A DNA stretch of 64,000 nt from Brooklawnia propionicigenes (GTDB lineage Bacteria; Actinomycetota; Actinomycetes; Propionibacteriales; Propionibacteriaceae). Position numbers and translations under genes: made by a program. The notes beneath the pieces are model-generated. The model had not been told where the DNA came from. It did no database searches and saw only the letters and a program-made list of their open reading frames with translations. Positions 17,842-26,467 of this stretch are shown here, piece after piece. Where the stretch lies: positions 258,939-322,938 of the forward strand of contig NZ_AP028056.1 in NCBI RefSeq assembly GCF_030297015.1, read 5' to 3'. Within the stretch, counting starts at the first letter, position 1, and each line of letters opens with the position of its first letter.

Positions 17842-18585
17842 ATGATGCAACGGTTCCGCGACCTTCTGGTCTTCGAATCTGCCAGCCGGTTGGTGCTCGC
17901 CTGCGACTCGATCGGAGGTATCGGCCCCAAGCCCGCTGATTCGGTGAGCGTGGACGCCCGCACCGTCGCGCATTTCGGCGTTCGCGTGCCCCTGTTGGAA
18001 GTGCTGTGCTCCGGAGCACGGCCGATCGCCTTGGTCAACGCCTTGTGCGTGGAGCGCGATCCCACCGGCCAGGAGATGATCGACGAGATCGAGATCCTCG
18101 CAGCGCAGGCGGGGATTCCCGCGGACGCGGTCACCGGCAGTACCGAGGAGAATGCCCCCACCTCAGCCACCGGACTGGGCATCACCGTGATCGGAGCGCT
18201 GAGCCAGGATCTGCCGAAGGCTCAACCCGGCGACGTGGTCATCTGCGCGGGTCTGCCGATCGCCGCGCCCGATTTCACCCTGTACATCGGCCACCCCGAT
18301 CAGGTCACCGTCGCCGAGGTGCGCAGGATCTTGGAGTCCGGGCTCGTGCACGATGCGTTGCCGGCAGGCTCTCACGGGGTCGGTTTCGAAACCGACGAGA
18401 TGGCCCGCATCGCCGGGCTCCAAGCCCGCTGGACCGGCGGCCGGATTGTCGACCCGAAGCGTTCGGCCGGCCCGGCCAGCTGTGTGCTGTTCGCCTGCGC
18501 GCCAGAAGCAACGGACGAGGTCATTGCCCTGCTGGACGACGGTCGCCCCGCCCAGCCTGTCGCACGCCTCACACCGCCGGACTGA
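17842..18585 (+). CDS. cblS: probable alpha-ribazole kinase (CblS, AIR synthase-like)
   Basis: A 247-residue protein related to PurM/AIR synthase-type ATP-binding folds. Matching CblS-type features are RLVLACDSIGGIGPKP near residues 15-30, VRVPLLEVLCSGARPIALVNALCVERDPTG near 48-77, and GSTEENAPTSATGLGITVIGA near 100-120. CblS phosphorylates alpha-ribazole to alpha-ribazole phosphate, the lower-ligand precursor used by CobS to finish cobalamin; it replaces CobT in salvage. The convergent operon ending at 18763 encodes an ECF transporter whose S component resembles CblT, the alpha-ribazole transporter, which supports the call. Two ATGs occur in tandem (17842, 17845). The assignment rests on remembered family motifs, not on an alignment. 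Confidence 0.72.
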   Translation: MMQRFRDLLVFESASRLVLACDSIGGIGPKPADSVSVDARTVAHFGVRVPLLEVLCSGARPIALVNALCVERDPTGQEMIDEIEILAAQAGIPADAVTGSTEENAPTSATGLGITVIGALSQDLPKAQPGDVVICAGLPIAAPDFTLYIGHPDQVTVAEVRRILESGLVHDALPAGSHGVGFETDEMARIAGLQARWTGGRIVDPKRSAGPASCVLFACAPEATDEVIALLDDGRPAQPVARLTPPD

Positions 18586-18643
18586 CGCCTCCCCACCCGG
18601 ATCCGCGGGTCCCCGCGTCACGCCCGTCGCGTCCCTACCCCAT

Positions 18644-18711
18644 CGTTCCCGCGCCCCGAATCCGAAGACGCGCCCGATATATCGGGCGCGGGCTCCGATT
18701 TCGGTCGCGGG
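18644..18711. repeat. palindromic intergenic repeat, copy 1 (likely bidirectional terminator)
   Basis: The core 18669-18690 is a perfect 22-base palindrome centred on GATATATC. It is flanked by imperfect arms that begin CGTTCCCGCGCC on the left and end GGTCGCGGG on the right. It lies between the convergent cblS and ecfT genes, so it could end transcription from both sides. Related copies are at 22651-22690 and 23728-23792. Confidence 0.7.
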
Positions 18712-18762
18712 AAGCGCTCCGGTTGCGGGCCGGAACGCACCGGGTCCGTTGGACGCAGCGCG

Positions 18763-19530
18763 TCACAGACGTCCCCAGCCCCAAGCCAGTCGTCCGGCGA
18801 CCGCGCAGACGCCCAAGGCCAGGACGAGGATGCTGAGCGCGACCTCCTGGGGACGGCGCACCACGTCGTGCATGACGGTCATCGTCCGGTGCGCGCCGTA
18901 ACCGCGGACGCTGAGTGCCACCCCGAGACTCTCGGCGGTGAGCAGCGAACTGGTGATCAGCGGGACCACGATCGCCGCGTTGGCTTTCCAGCGCTCCACC
19001 GGGCCACCACTGTCGAGCCGCTGTCCCCTGGCTTGCTGCGCCTGACGGATCTGCTCGTGACGCCGGGCCAGGTTCGGCAGCGCAGCCATGGCCGAGCCGA
19101 TCAGAATCGACAGCCAGCTGGGCAGTCGCCAGCGCGCTGCGAGGTCGAGCACATCGTCCACCGAGATCTGGTAGATCGCCGTCCAGGTGGCCACGATCAT
19201 GGCGAGCATCCGCAGCACGAATGTGCCGCCCATCAGCACTCCACCCACGGTGAACCGCAGCGGACCCCACTGCGCCAGCACTTGAAGGTGCGCCGGGTCG
19301 TGCAGCACCCGATCAGAGGTGGCGAAGGCCGCGCAAAAGCCGACCAGGACAAAGACCGCGAGTGAAGCACGGATCAGTGGCCAGACGGCTGCCACCGGAA
19401 GGCGCTGCCAGACCGCCAGCCCCAGCACCACGCACAGCACCCCGAAGTTCCACAGGGGATGGGTGAAACTCATCACGGCCAACGTCGTAGCCACCAGTAC
19501 CGCGAGCCGGGCGGGCAGACCGAGTCTCAT
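18763..19530 (-). CDS. ecfT: ECF transporter transmembrane component (T)
   Basis: A 255-residue membrane protein with several hydrophobic segments. A C-terminal cytoplasmic region holds the two coupling motifs of EcfT proteins, AQQARG and a later SVRGYG, which dock onto the ATPase pair. RWRLPSWL precedes them, as is typical. The ATG at 19530 overlaps the ATPase stop as ATGA, so translation is coupled. It is the last gene of the GntR-S-AA-T operon. It provides the energy-coupling module for the S component encoded at 21227. Confidence 0.85.
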   Translation of the reverse strand: MRLGLPARLAVLVATTLAVMSFTHPLWNFGVLCVVLGLAVWQRLPVAAVWPLIRASLAVFVLVGFCAAFATSDRVLHDPAHLQVLAQWGPLRFTVGGVLMGGTFVLRMLAMIVATWTAIYQISVDDVLDLAARWRLPSWLSILIGSAMAALPNLARRHEQIRQAQQARGQRLDSGGPVERWKANAAIVVPLITSSLLTAESLGVALSVRGYGAHRTMTVMHDVVRRPQEVALSILVLALGVCAVAGRLAWGWGRL

Positions 19531-21224
19531 GTCCGCGCTCCGCAGCTTTGGACGAGCCTTCGTCCGGCGGTGATCTCGTCGCAGCTGTCGGGACGACCGC
19601 CGAAGCACTGTTGCCACAATTCGCCGAGTTGAGTGGTGACCTGGGTCTGCACCGGACCGTCGGCGACCACCCGCCCGCCGTCGATGGTCACCACGCGGCG
19701 GGCATGATGGGCGATGAGTTCGCGATCATGGCTGATCATCACGATCGTGGTGCCCTGTTGGTTGAGTCGGTCGACCAGGTCCATGATCGCCTGCACACCG
19801 CGCCAGTCCTGTCCGGTGGTGGGCTCGTCGATCACCAGGATCTCGGGCTCGGCGATCAGCGTCGAGGCCATCGCGACCAGTTGTCGCTGTCCGCGGGTCA
19901 GCGTCAGCGGGTTGGCTTCGCACAGATCCGTCAGACCGGTGAACTGCAGCACGGCGGTGGTCCTCGCGGAGATCTCTGCTTGTGGCCGCCCTGCCACCCG
20001 CAACGCGAAGCCGACCTCATCGGCAACCGAGCGACAGAAGATCTGATGATCGGGATTCTGGAAGACGTAACCGACCTGACCCGCCAACTGCCAAGTCGGC
20101 CGGCCGGAGACATCGCGTCCGCAGATCAGGACCCGTCCGGCGGTTGGACGAAGCAGTCCGTTCAAGTGTTTGGCGACAGTCGTCTTTCCCGCCCCGTTGG
20201 GCCCGGTCAGAGCGACGAACTCCCCGGCGCGGATCGTGAGGTGGATGCCGTGCAGCACCTCCGCCCTCGGTGAGTAGCCGAAGTGCAGATCGTCGATCTC
20301 GATCACTGGCCGGCCGGTGCCCTGCGCCGAAGGCGCTGGTGGGTGGGGGCGCGGTTCGGCAGGCAGAAGATCGCGTAGCCACCCCGACATCTCCGCGACC
20401 GTGAGCGGCAGGCGCCGACCCACAGGCAAGGTGAGCGCCAGTTCCGGACGTTCGCGCAGCATCCCGCGGGCCACCACGCTCATCGGCAGCGGCCGGATTC
20501 CGAGTCGCTCGACGCGATCGGGATCGGCGAAGAAGTCCGCGGGCGCGCCCTGCCAAGCCACCTGGCCGGCGTCCAGGACGACGATGCCGGAGGCCTGATC
20601 GAGTACCGCGGCCGGGTCGTGCTCGGCGGTGACCACGGTCATGCCGCGCTGCCGCAGCGACGCGACCACCTCGCGCAGCCGGCCTGCCCCGACCGGATCA
20701 AGCTCGGCGGTCGCTTCGTCCAGGCAGAGCACCTCCGGGCCCATGGCCAGCACTCCGGCGATCGCCAGACGCTGCAACTCGCCGCCCGACAGCTCGGCGG
20801 TCGAGCGGGCCTCGAAGCCACTCAATCCCACCAGCTCCAGCATCTGCGCTACCCGGCGGCTGATCTCGGCGCGTGGGACGAGATGGTTGCGCGGGCCGAA
20901 GGCGACGTCCTCGCCGACCGTTCGTCCGATGATCTGACTCGCCGGGTCCTGCAAGACCAGCCCGATGTATTGGGTGAGAGTCTGGACGCGGTAGTCGGCC
21001 AGATCTGCCGCCCCGTACCGGATTCGGCCGCTGAGCACACCGCCATCCAGCTCGCCGATCACACCGGTCAGCGCCTGCAATAGGGTCGACTTGCCCGCCT
21101 CGGTGGCACCCATGATCGCGGTGCAGCTGCCGGCAGCGAACTCAGCGCTGACATCGTGCAATGCGTCCCGGGAGCCGGATGGGTAGCGGTAGCTGACCGA
21201 GTCGACCGTGAGGTCTTGTGGCAC
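19527..21224 (-). CDS. ecfA: ECF transporter double ATPase (fused A1-A2)
   Basis: 565 residues with two ABC ATPase domains in one chain. Domain 1 has Walker A GATEAGKST, signature LSGGELQRLAIAG and Walker B VLCLDEATAELD. Domain 2 has Walker A GPNGAGKTT, a degenerate signature LTRGQRQLVAMAS and Walker B ILVIDEPTTGQD. One standard and one degenerate signature suggests an asymmetric pair with unequal ATP sites. Start is GTG at 21224, 2 bases after the S-component stop. A dedicated A-A-T-S operon marks a group I ECF transporter, rather than one that shares a common energizing module. Confidence 0.9.
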   Translation of the reverse strand: MPQDLTVDSVSYRYPSGSRDALHDVSAEFAAGSCTAIMGATEAGKSTLLQALTGVIGELDGGVLSGRIRYGAADLADYRVQTLTQYIGLVLQDPASQIIGRTVGEDVAFGPRNHLVPRAEISRRVAQMLELVGLSGFEARSTAELSGGELQRLAIAGVLAMGPEVLCLDEATAELDPVGAGRLREVVASLRQRGMTVVTAEHDPAAVLDQASGIVVLDAGQVAWQGAPADFFADPDRVERLGIRPLPMSVVARGMLRERPELALTLPVGRRLPLTVAEMSGWLRDLLPAEPRPHPPAPSAQGTGRPVIEIDDLHFGYSPRAEVLHGIHLTIRAGEFVALTGPNGAGKTTVAKHLNGLLRPTAGRVLICGRDVSGRPTWQLAGQVGYVFQNPDHQIFCRSVADEVGFALRVAGRPQAEISARTTAVLQFTGLTDLCEANPLTLTRGQRQLVAMASTLIAEPEILVIDEPTTGQDWRGVQAIMDLVDRLNQQGTTIVMISHDRELIAHHARRVVTIDGGRVVADGPVQTQVTTQLGELWQQCFGGRPDSCDEITAGRRLVQSCGART

Positions 21225-21226
21225 GC

Positions 21227-21769
21227 TCAGCTGAGCAGACGGGTCTTACGCAACGCCTGGTAGGCGAGCGTGGCGATCGCGAGATTGACGACAGCGCCGA
21301 TGGCCAGCGACGGCAGGGCTGCCACGTACAGAGCCCACCCTCCGATCGGAACCATGATCAGGCCGAGCACCGGAGCATTGATGATCACAGCGAGCACGAA
21401 CCCGATGACCAGCCCGACCGGGCCCTTGCGGCCGAACCAGCCGTAGACCCAGGCGCAGGCGGCCATCCCGACCGCGATAGCCAGATGCACCGGCAGAGTC
21501 AGCGGAAAGCCAGTGATTCCCGCAGTGAGCAGGTGACCGATGGCGGCCACCACAGCCCCCAGCCACCCGCCGAAACCGATGGCCACGAAGAATCCGGGGG
21601 CGGCATCCAGTGCGACTGTGCCGACCGGAGACGGGATCTTGATCAAGGCACCGACGGCCGAGAGTGCGATGAAGATCGCCATGATCGCCAGCTTGCGGGC
21701 CGACAGTCCGCGATTGGCCTGATCAGGCAGACGATCCTCGAGCTTGGGACCGGTCTGGACATTGCTCAT
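21227..21769 (-). CDS. cblT: ECF transporter S component, CblT-like (alpha-ribazole uptake)
   Basis: A membrane protein of about 180 residues with five to six helices. The segment ALSAVGALIKIPSPVGTVAL plus DAAPGFF near residues 35-61 matches what I know of CblT S components. A later GFPLTLPVHLAIA segment is also family-like. It should confer specificity for alpha-ribazole or another cobamide lower-ligand precursor. Start is ATG 21769; an in-frame ATG at 21775 overlaps the GntR stop as TAATG, so the genes are coupled. Presence of a CblS-type kinase gene in the same locus supports the substrate. S components are hard to tell apart, so an ECF S protein is certain and CblT is probable. Confidence 0.72.
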   Translation of the reverse strand: MSNVQTGPKLEDRLPDQANRGLSARKLAIMAIFIALSAVGALIKIPSPVGTVALDAAPGFFVAIGFGGWLGAVVAAIGHLLTAGITGFPLTLPVHLAIAVGMAACAWVYGWFGRKGPVGLVIGFVLAVIINAPVLGLIMVPIGGWALYVAALPSLAIGAVVNLAIATLAYQALRKTRLLS

Positions 21770-21774
21770 GGGCA

Positions 21775-22509
21775 TTACCTGCTTCTCGTAGTGATGGTCG
21801 GACGATAAAGATCGGTGCGAACGACGATGCGGCTGGTCTCGATGGGACGGTTGTTGGCGGTGTAGCCGATGCGGTCGACGCACAGCAGCGGCGTTCCGGG
21901 CGCAACGTCGAGCAACGCGGCCTCGGTCTGCGATGCCTCGGCGATGCCGTAACGATCGCTGACCCGGGTGATGCCGACATCCAGGGCGGACAATTCGGTG
22001 TACAGCGATTCGCGTGCGGCGATCCCCTCCACATCGACTCCTGCGAAGGCGCTTGCGGGTAACCAGGATTCGCTTGCCGAGACCGGGTCATCGTCCGCGG
22101 TGTGCACACGCGAGATGTGGACGAGGCGTCTGCTGCTGTCCACGACCTCGGACGACGCCTGCTCGGCTGCCTCGGCCTCGCACAGACAGGCATGGGTATT
22201 GCGCACACCTGGCCGGCGCCCCATCGCCCGCATGCTCGCACTGAAACTCATGATGTTGGCATCCGGCTGGTGATCACGCCCGCGCGTCACCCGCGTGCCG
22301 TTGCCGCGATCGATCTCCAGCAATCCGTCGATGACCAGATCGCCGACCGCCTTGCGGATCGTCGTGCGGCTCACCTGGTAGCGCTGCTGAAGCGCCTGCT
22401 CGCTGGGCAGGTAGTCGCCCGGTTGCCAAGCGCCATCGCTGATTCGCGATGCCAGATCACGTTCGACACGCAGATACAGGGGTTCGCTTCCCACCGCTGC
22501 ACCTTCCAT
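21775..22509 (-). CDS. GntR family regulator with UTRA domain (HutC/FarR type)
   Basis: A 244-residue regulator. The N-terminal winged helix shows QPGDYLPSEQALQQRYQVSRTTIRKAVGDLVIDGLLEIDRGNGTRV at about residues 28-73. The C-terminal UTRA effector domain covers about 95-240, with CVDRIGYTANNRPIETSRIVVR near its end. It is the first gene of the operon with the ECF transporter, so it probably controls uptake in response to a small ligand. The operator is unknown; the repeats at 17753-17811 are candidates, but no copy was seen directly before this gene. Confidence 0.85.
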   Translation of the reverse strand: MEGAAVGSEPLYLRVERDLASRISDGAWQPGDYLPSEQALQQRYQVSRTTIRKAVGDLVIDGLLEIDRGNGTRVTRGRDHQPDANIMSFSASMRAMGRRPGVRNTHACLCEAEAAEQASSEVVDSSRRLVHISRVHTADDDPVSASESWLPASAFAGVDVEGIAARESLYTELSALDVGITRVSDRYGIAEASQTEAALLDVAPGTPLLCVDRIGYTANNRPIETSRIVVRTDLYRPTITTRSR

Positions 22510-22650
22510 CCGGAGACGTCATGATGTCCCTATGTCTACCATGGGGCCGCTTGTCCCGTCCACGCGCTCCCCGGTGCCCGCCCGTCGGCGGCGCCCGCTG
22601 CCTTCCCGCCCCGCCGACTCGACCTCCTCCCCCCTCCGGCGGCCCCGTCA

Positions 22651-22690
22651 CGTTCCCGCGCCTCAAATCTGAGGTTGCGGGCGCGGGAGT
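22651..22690. repeat. palindromic intergenic repeat, copy 2 (short form)
   Basis: TCCCGCGC (22654-22661) pairs with GCGCGGGA (22681-22688), and CCTCA (22661-22665) pairs with TGAGG (22670-22674) as an inner hairpin. The left part matches copies 1 and 3, but the GATATATC core is missing, so it looks like an internally deleted form. It begins one base beyond the stop codon of the AbiEi-like gene and probably acts as its terminator. The rest of the gap to the GntR gene shows nothing further. Confidence 0.65.
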
Positions 22691-22691
22691 T

Positions 22692-23606
22692 TCATCTGGT
22701 CCGGCGGAAGGGGCTCTCGTCCAGGAAACGCCGCAGATCGGCGGCGAACCGCTGGCCGTGGCGCAGATCGTCCCAGGTCCACCGGTAAACCCACCATCCG
22801 AGTGCGCGAAGCCGGTTCTCGCGTTCCTTCTCGCGCATGACGACCTCGGCAAGCGGTTGACCATTGAGGCTCGAGGCGTACTTGATTCGGCCATCGAACT
22901 CCCCGAGGACGCGATACTCCTCCCAGGCGAAGTCCGCTCGAGCGACGAAGTTGCCACCGGGGTCGAGGATCTCGAGTTGGAGCGTCGGTGTCGGGATCTT
23001 GCCCATGATCATCCAGTAGCGGCTGAGTGACTCCCCCGGGCTCTCGCTTCGCGGGTCAGCATGTGCCAGCGCCCACCGAGCAGCGCGAATGCCATGGCAC
23101 CGGCCGGCCATCTCGCACGCCGCCGCCAGATCGGTTGGCGTATCCAGCATTCGCCAGGCCGCATCGACGATCTGCAGCGCCTCCTGGTTGCTGCACAGCC
23201 GGGCGGTGTCTACTGCGGTTCGGGCGAGACTGGTGATTCTGAGGCCCTCGACTTCAGCGATCTCAAGGCTCGGCAGCGCGGACGAATGAGTGTGCGTCCA
23301 GGTGCGGACATGGCCGCCGCCCGGGCGGTCGTGAGTGACATGGACCTTGGTCAGCAGGCGCCGCGGCACCGGCAGGCCCCACAGCAGCGCCGCCGAGCAA
23401 TGGCTGAGTACGGCGTCATCGTTGAGAAGCGGCACCGTCGTCCGAATCAATGCGCGGTGCCGAGCTTCGGGAGAATCCGGATCGAGGTCCAGCGCATATC
23501 CGCCGTGACGGACGCTGCTGAGCTCTCCGGATCTGACCTGCGTGCGGATGGAGTATTCGTCATGACCCTGCTCGACGAGGTCAGCGAATCGGTATGTGGT
23601 GCTCAT
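22692..23606 (-). CDS. AbiEi-type antitoxin-like protein with C-terminal nuclease-like region (solo)
   Basis: 304 residues. The N-terminus (TYRFADLVEQGHDEYSIRTQVRSGELSSVRHGGYAL) resembles the winged-helix of type IV AbiEi antitoxins. The C-terminal part (VARADFAWEEYRVLGEFDGRIKY...ENRLRALGWWVYRWTWDDL) resembles the DUF559/Vsr-like endonuclease fold, with D, E and K in plausible catalytic spacing. Single genes of this kind are frequent in actinobacteria and usually lack a partner toxin; none is adjacent here. Start ATG 23606 has no ribosome binding site. A run of ten G residues (minus strand) lies about 60 bases upstream. Confidence 0.6.
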   Translation of the reverse strand: MSTTYRFADLVEQGHDEYSIRTQVRSGELSSVRHGGYALDLDPDSPEARHRALIRTTVPLLNDDAVLSHCSAALLWGLPVPRRLLTKVHVTHDRPGGGHVRTWTHTHSSALPSLEIAEVEGLRITSLARTAVDTARLCSNQEALQIVDAAWRMLDTPTDLAAACEMAGRCHGIRAARWALAHADPRSESPGESLSRYWMIMGKIPTPTLQLEILDPGGNFVARADFAWEEYRVLGEFDGRIKYASSLNGQPLAEVVMREKERENRLRALGWWVYRWTWDDLRHGQRFAADLRRFLDESPFRRTR

Positions 23607-23664
23607 GCCCAAGAGGATTGGTAAGTCGAACGCGAATCGTTCACTTATCCACAGGCAAATCTCG

Positions 23665-23674
23665 CCCCCCCCCC
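23665..23674. repeat. homopolymer tract of ten C (ten G on minus strand)
   Basis: This is the longest single-base run noticed. It lies 59-68 bases upstream of the AbiEi-like start codon, in a region that could hold its promoter. Tracts of this length can change by slippage. Confidence 0.7.
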
Positions 23675-23727
23675 AACACAACGCCGCCGCCCACCCCGCC
23701 TGCGCCGGCGGATCAGACGGCACTCTT

Positions 23728-23792
23728 GCGCCCAAAATCTGAGGTTGCGCCCGATATATCGGGCGCAACCTCAGATTTTGGGCGCGGGAACG
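23728..23792. repeat. palindromic intergenic repeat, copy 3 (58-bp perfect palindrome)
   Basis: Positions 23728-23785 form a perfect inverted repeat with 29-base arms and no loop, centred on GATATATC (23753-23760). The outer flank to 23792 reads GGCGCGGGAACG, the reverse complement of the CGTTCCCGCGCC that opens copies 1 and 2. It lies downstream of glyS (which ends at 23908, minus strand) and could be its terminator or a cruciform-forming element. Confidence 0.85.
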
Positions 23793-23794
23793 TG

Positions 23795-23907
23795 CAGAGG
23801 CCCGGGCGCGGGCCGGGCGCGGGCCGGGCGCGGAGCGCGCGGGAGCGCGGGCCGCGCGGAGGCCGGGCGCAGGGAGCGCGGGGGCCGGGCGCGGGCGCGG
23901 CGCCCCG
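23795..23907. repeat. extremely GC-rich low-complexity spacer after glyS
   Basis: About 110 bases composed almost only of G and C, with repeated GGGCGCGGGCC-like units. No gene or defined site is supported here. Together with copy 3 of the palindrome and the C10 tract, it fills the 301-base gap between glyS and the AbiEi-like gene. Confidence 0.6.
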
Positions 23908-25293
<1,386 letters not shown>

Positions 25294-25501
25294 GAAACGC
25301 CCCACTGTTCTGGTCCCCAGTTCGCGGGGACGGCTCCCCGGTACCTGGCTGGCATCGGGCCGACGGGCCGTGCCCCATCAGGGCCCAGCCGTCTCCTCCT
25401 TGACAGGCTAGCCGTTGGCCACAGAAACGCGAATCCGTGGGGCCGGTCGCGAACTGGCCAGCTGGCCAAGATCGAAAGATGAGCAACGAAGGTCGGACGA
25501 C

Positions 25502-25537
25502 TTGCCAGCACCCAACGCCAAGGCGATAATGATTATC
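25502..25537 (+). promoter_or_regulatory. znuA promoter with overlapping Zur-type operator
   Basis: TTGCCA (25502-25507), a 17-base spacer and GATAAT (25525-25530) form a near-consensus promoter. GATAATGATTATC (25525-25537) is a perfect 13-base palindrome of the Fur/Zur box type and contains the -10. The predicted transcription start (about 25537-25538) coincides with the ATG at 25538. Zinc-loaded Zur bound here would block the polymerase. The gene for Zur is the last of the same operon. The rest of the 245-base gap to glyS shows nothing clear. Confidence 0.75.
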
Positions 25538-26467
25538 ATGATTGCCTCCCGCACTAAGCGGCCCGTCCGACGCCTCGCAGCCGTGCTGCTCGGTGCCGCC
25601 GTCCTCATCACAACGGCCTGCACACCGAGCGGCGAATCAGGCGCCGGCGACGGGACTTCCATCGTCGTCGGCGCCTACCCGTTCCAGTTCGCCGCCGAGC
25701 GGGTGGCGGGCGACCTGGCCGTGGTGACCAATCTGCTTTCTCCCGGCAGCGACGGCCACGACCTGGAGCTTTCCCCGAAGCAGGTCACAGCGGTCACCAA
25801 CGCAGACCTGGTGGTCCACCAATCGGGTTATCAGGCGGCCCTCGACGAGACGATCACGCAACAGCAGCCGGCGAGGGTCCTCGACACCGCCGACTTCCTG
25901 CAATTGCTCCCAGCCACACAAACAGAAGATGGCCACGATCACGGAGCCTACGACCCGCATGTCTGGCTGAACCCGATGAACCTCGCCGAGATCGGCGGGC
26001 AGATCGCCGCCGTGCTGGCCGAAATCGACCCCGACAACGCCGCCAGCTACGCAGCGAATGCCGCGCGCCTGACCGACGACCTGACCGGTCTGGACGACCA
26101 GTTCAGCGCCGGCCTCACCAACTGCCGCACCGACACCTTCATCACCAACCACGCCGCCTTCGGCTACCTCGCCGACCGCTACCACCTGCACCAAGTGGGC
26201 ATCAGTGGCCTGTCGACCGAGGCCGAGCCCAGCCCTGCCCGCATCGCGGAGGTGCAGCAGATCGCCAGGGAACACGACCTGACCACGATCTTCTACGAGA
26301 CGGCGGTCTCGCCCAAGCTGGCGCAGACCATCGCGTCCGACCTCGGCCTGAAGACCGACGTGCTCGACCCGCTGGAGACCCTCAGCTCGGAGTCGCGAGG
26401 GGACGACTACATTCAGGTCATGACTGCCAACCTCACCTCACTGCGAGACGCGAACGGATGCCAGTGA
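25538..26467 (+). CDS. znuA: zinc/manganese ABC transporter substrate-binding lipoprotein
   Basis: 309 residues from the leaderless ATG 25538. The N-terminus has RTKRPVRR, a hydrophobic stretch and the lipobox LITTAC, so it is an anchored lipoprotein on the outer face of the membrane. Family features include LLSPGSDGHDLELSP (first metal histidine), the short histidine loop DGHDHGAYDPHVWLNP, TNHAAFGYLADRY (third histidine) and IFYETAVSPKLA. ATG 25529 is an in-frame alternative, but it would lie inside the -10 element. It overlaps znuC by 10 bases. The Zur box makes zinc the likely metal. Confidence 0.92.
   Translation: MIASRTKRPVRRLAAVLLGAAVLITTACTPSGESGAGDGTSIVVGAYPFQFAAERVAGDLAVVTNLLSPGSDGHDLELSPKQVTAVTNADLVVHQSGYQAALDETITQQQPARVLDTADFLQLLPATQTEDGHDHGAYDPHVWLNPMNLAEIGGQIAAVLAEIDPDNAASYAANAARLTDDLTGLDDQFSAGLTNCRTDTFITNHAAFGYLADRYHLHQVGISGLSTEAEPSPARIAEVQQIAREHDLTTIFYETAVSPKLAQTIASDLGLKTDVLDPLETLSSESRGDDYIQVMTANLTSLRDANGCQ

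Noticed and set aside
25294-25540. A T-box or other leader upstream of glyS
   Set aside because: No specifier hairpin or T-box sequence and no terminator/antiterminator pair could be drawn on the minus strand.
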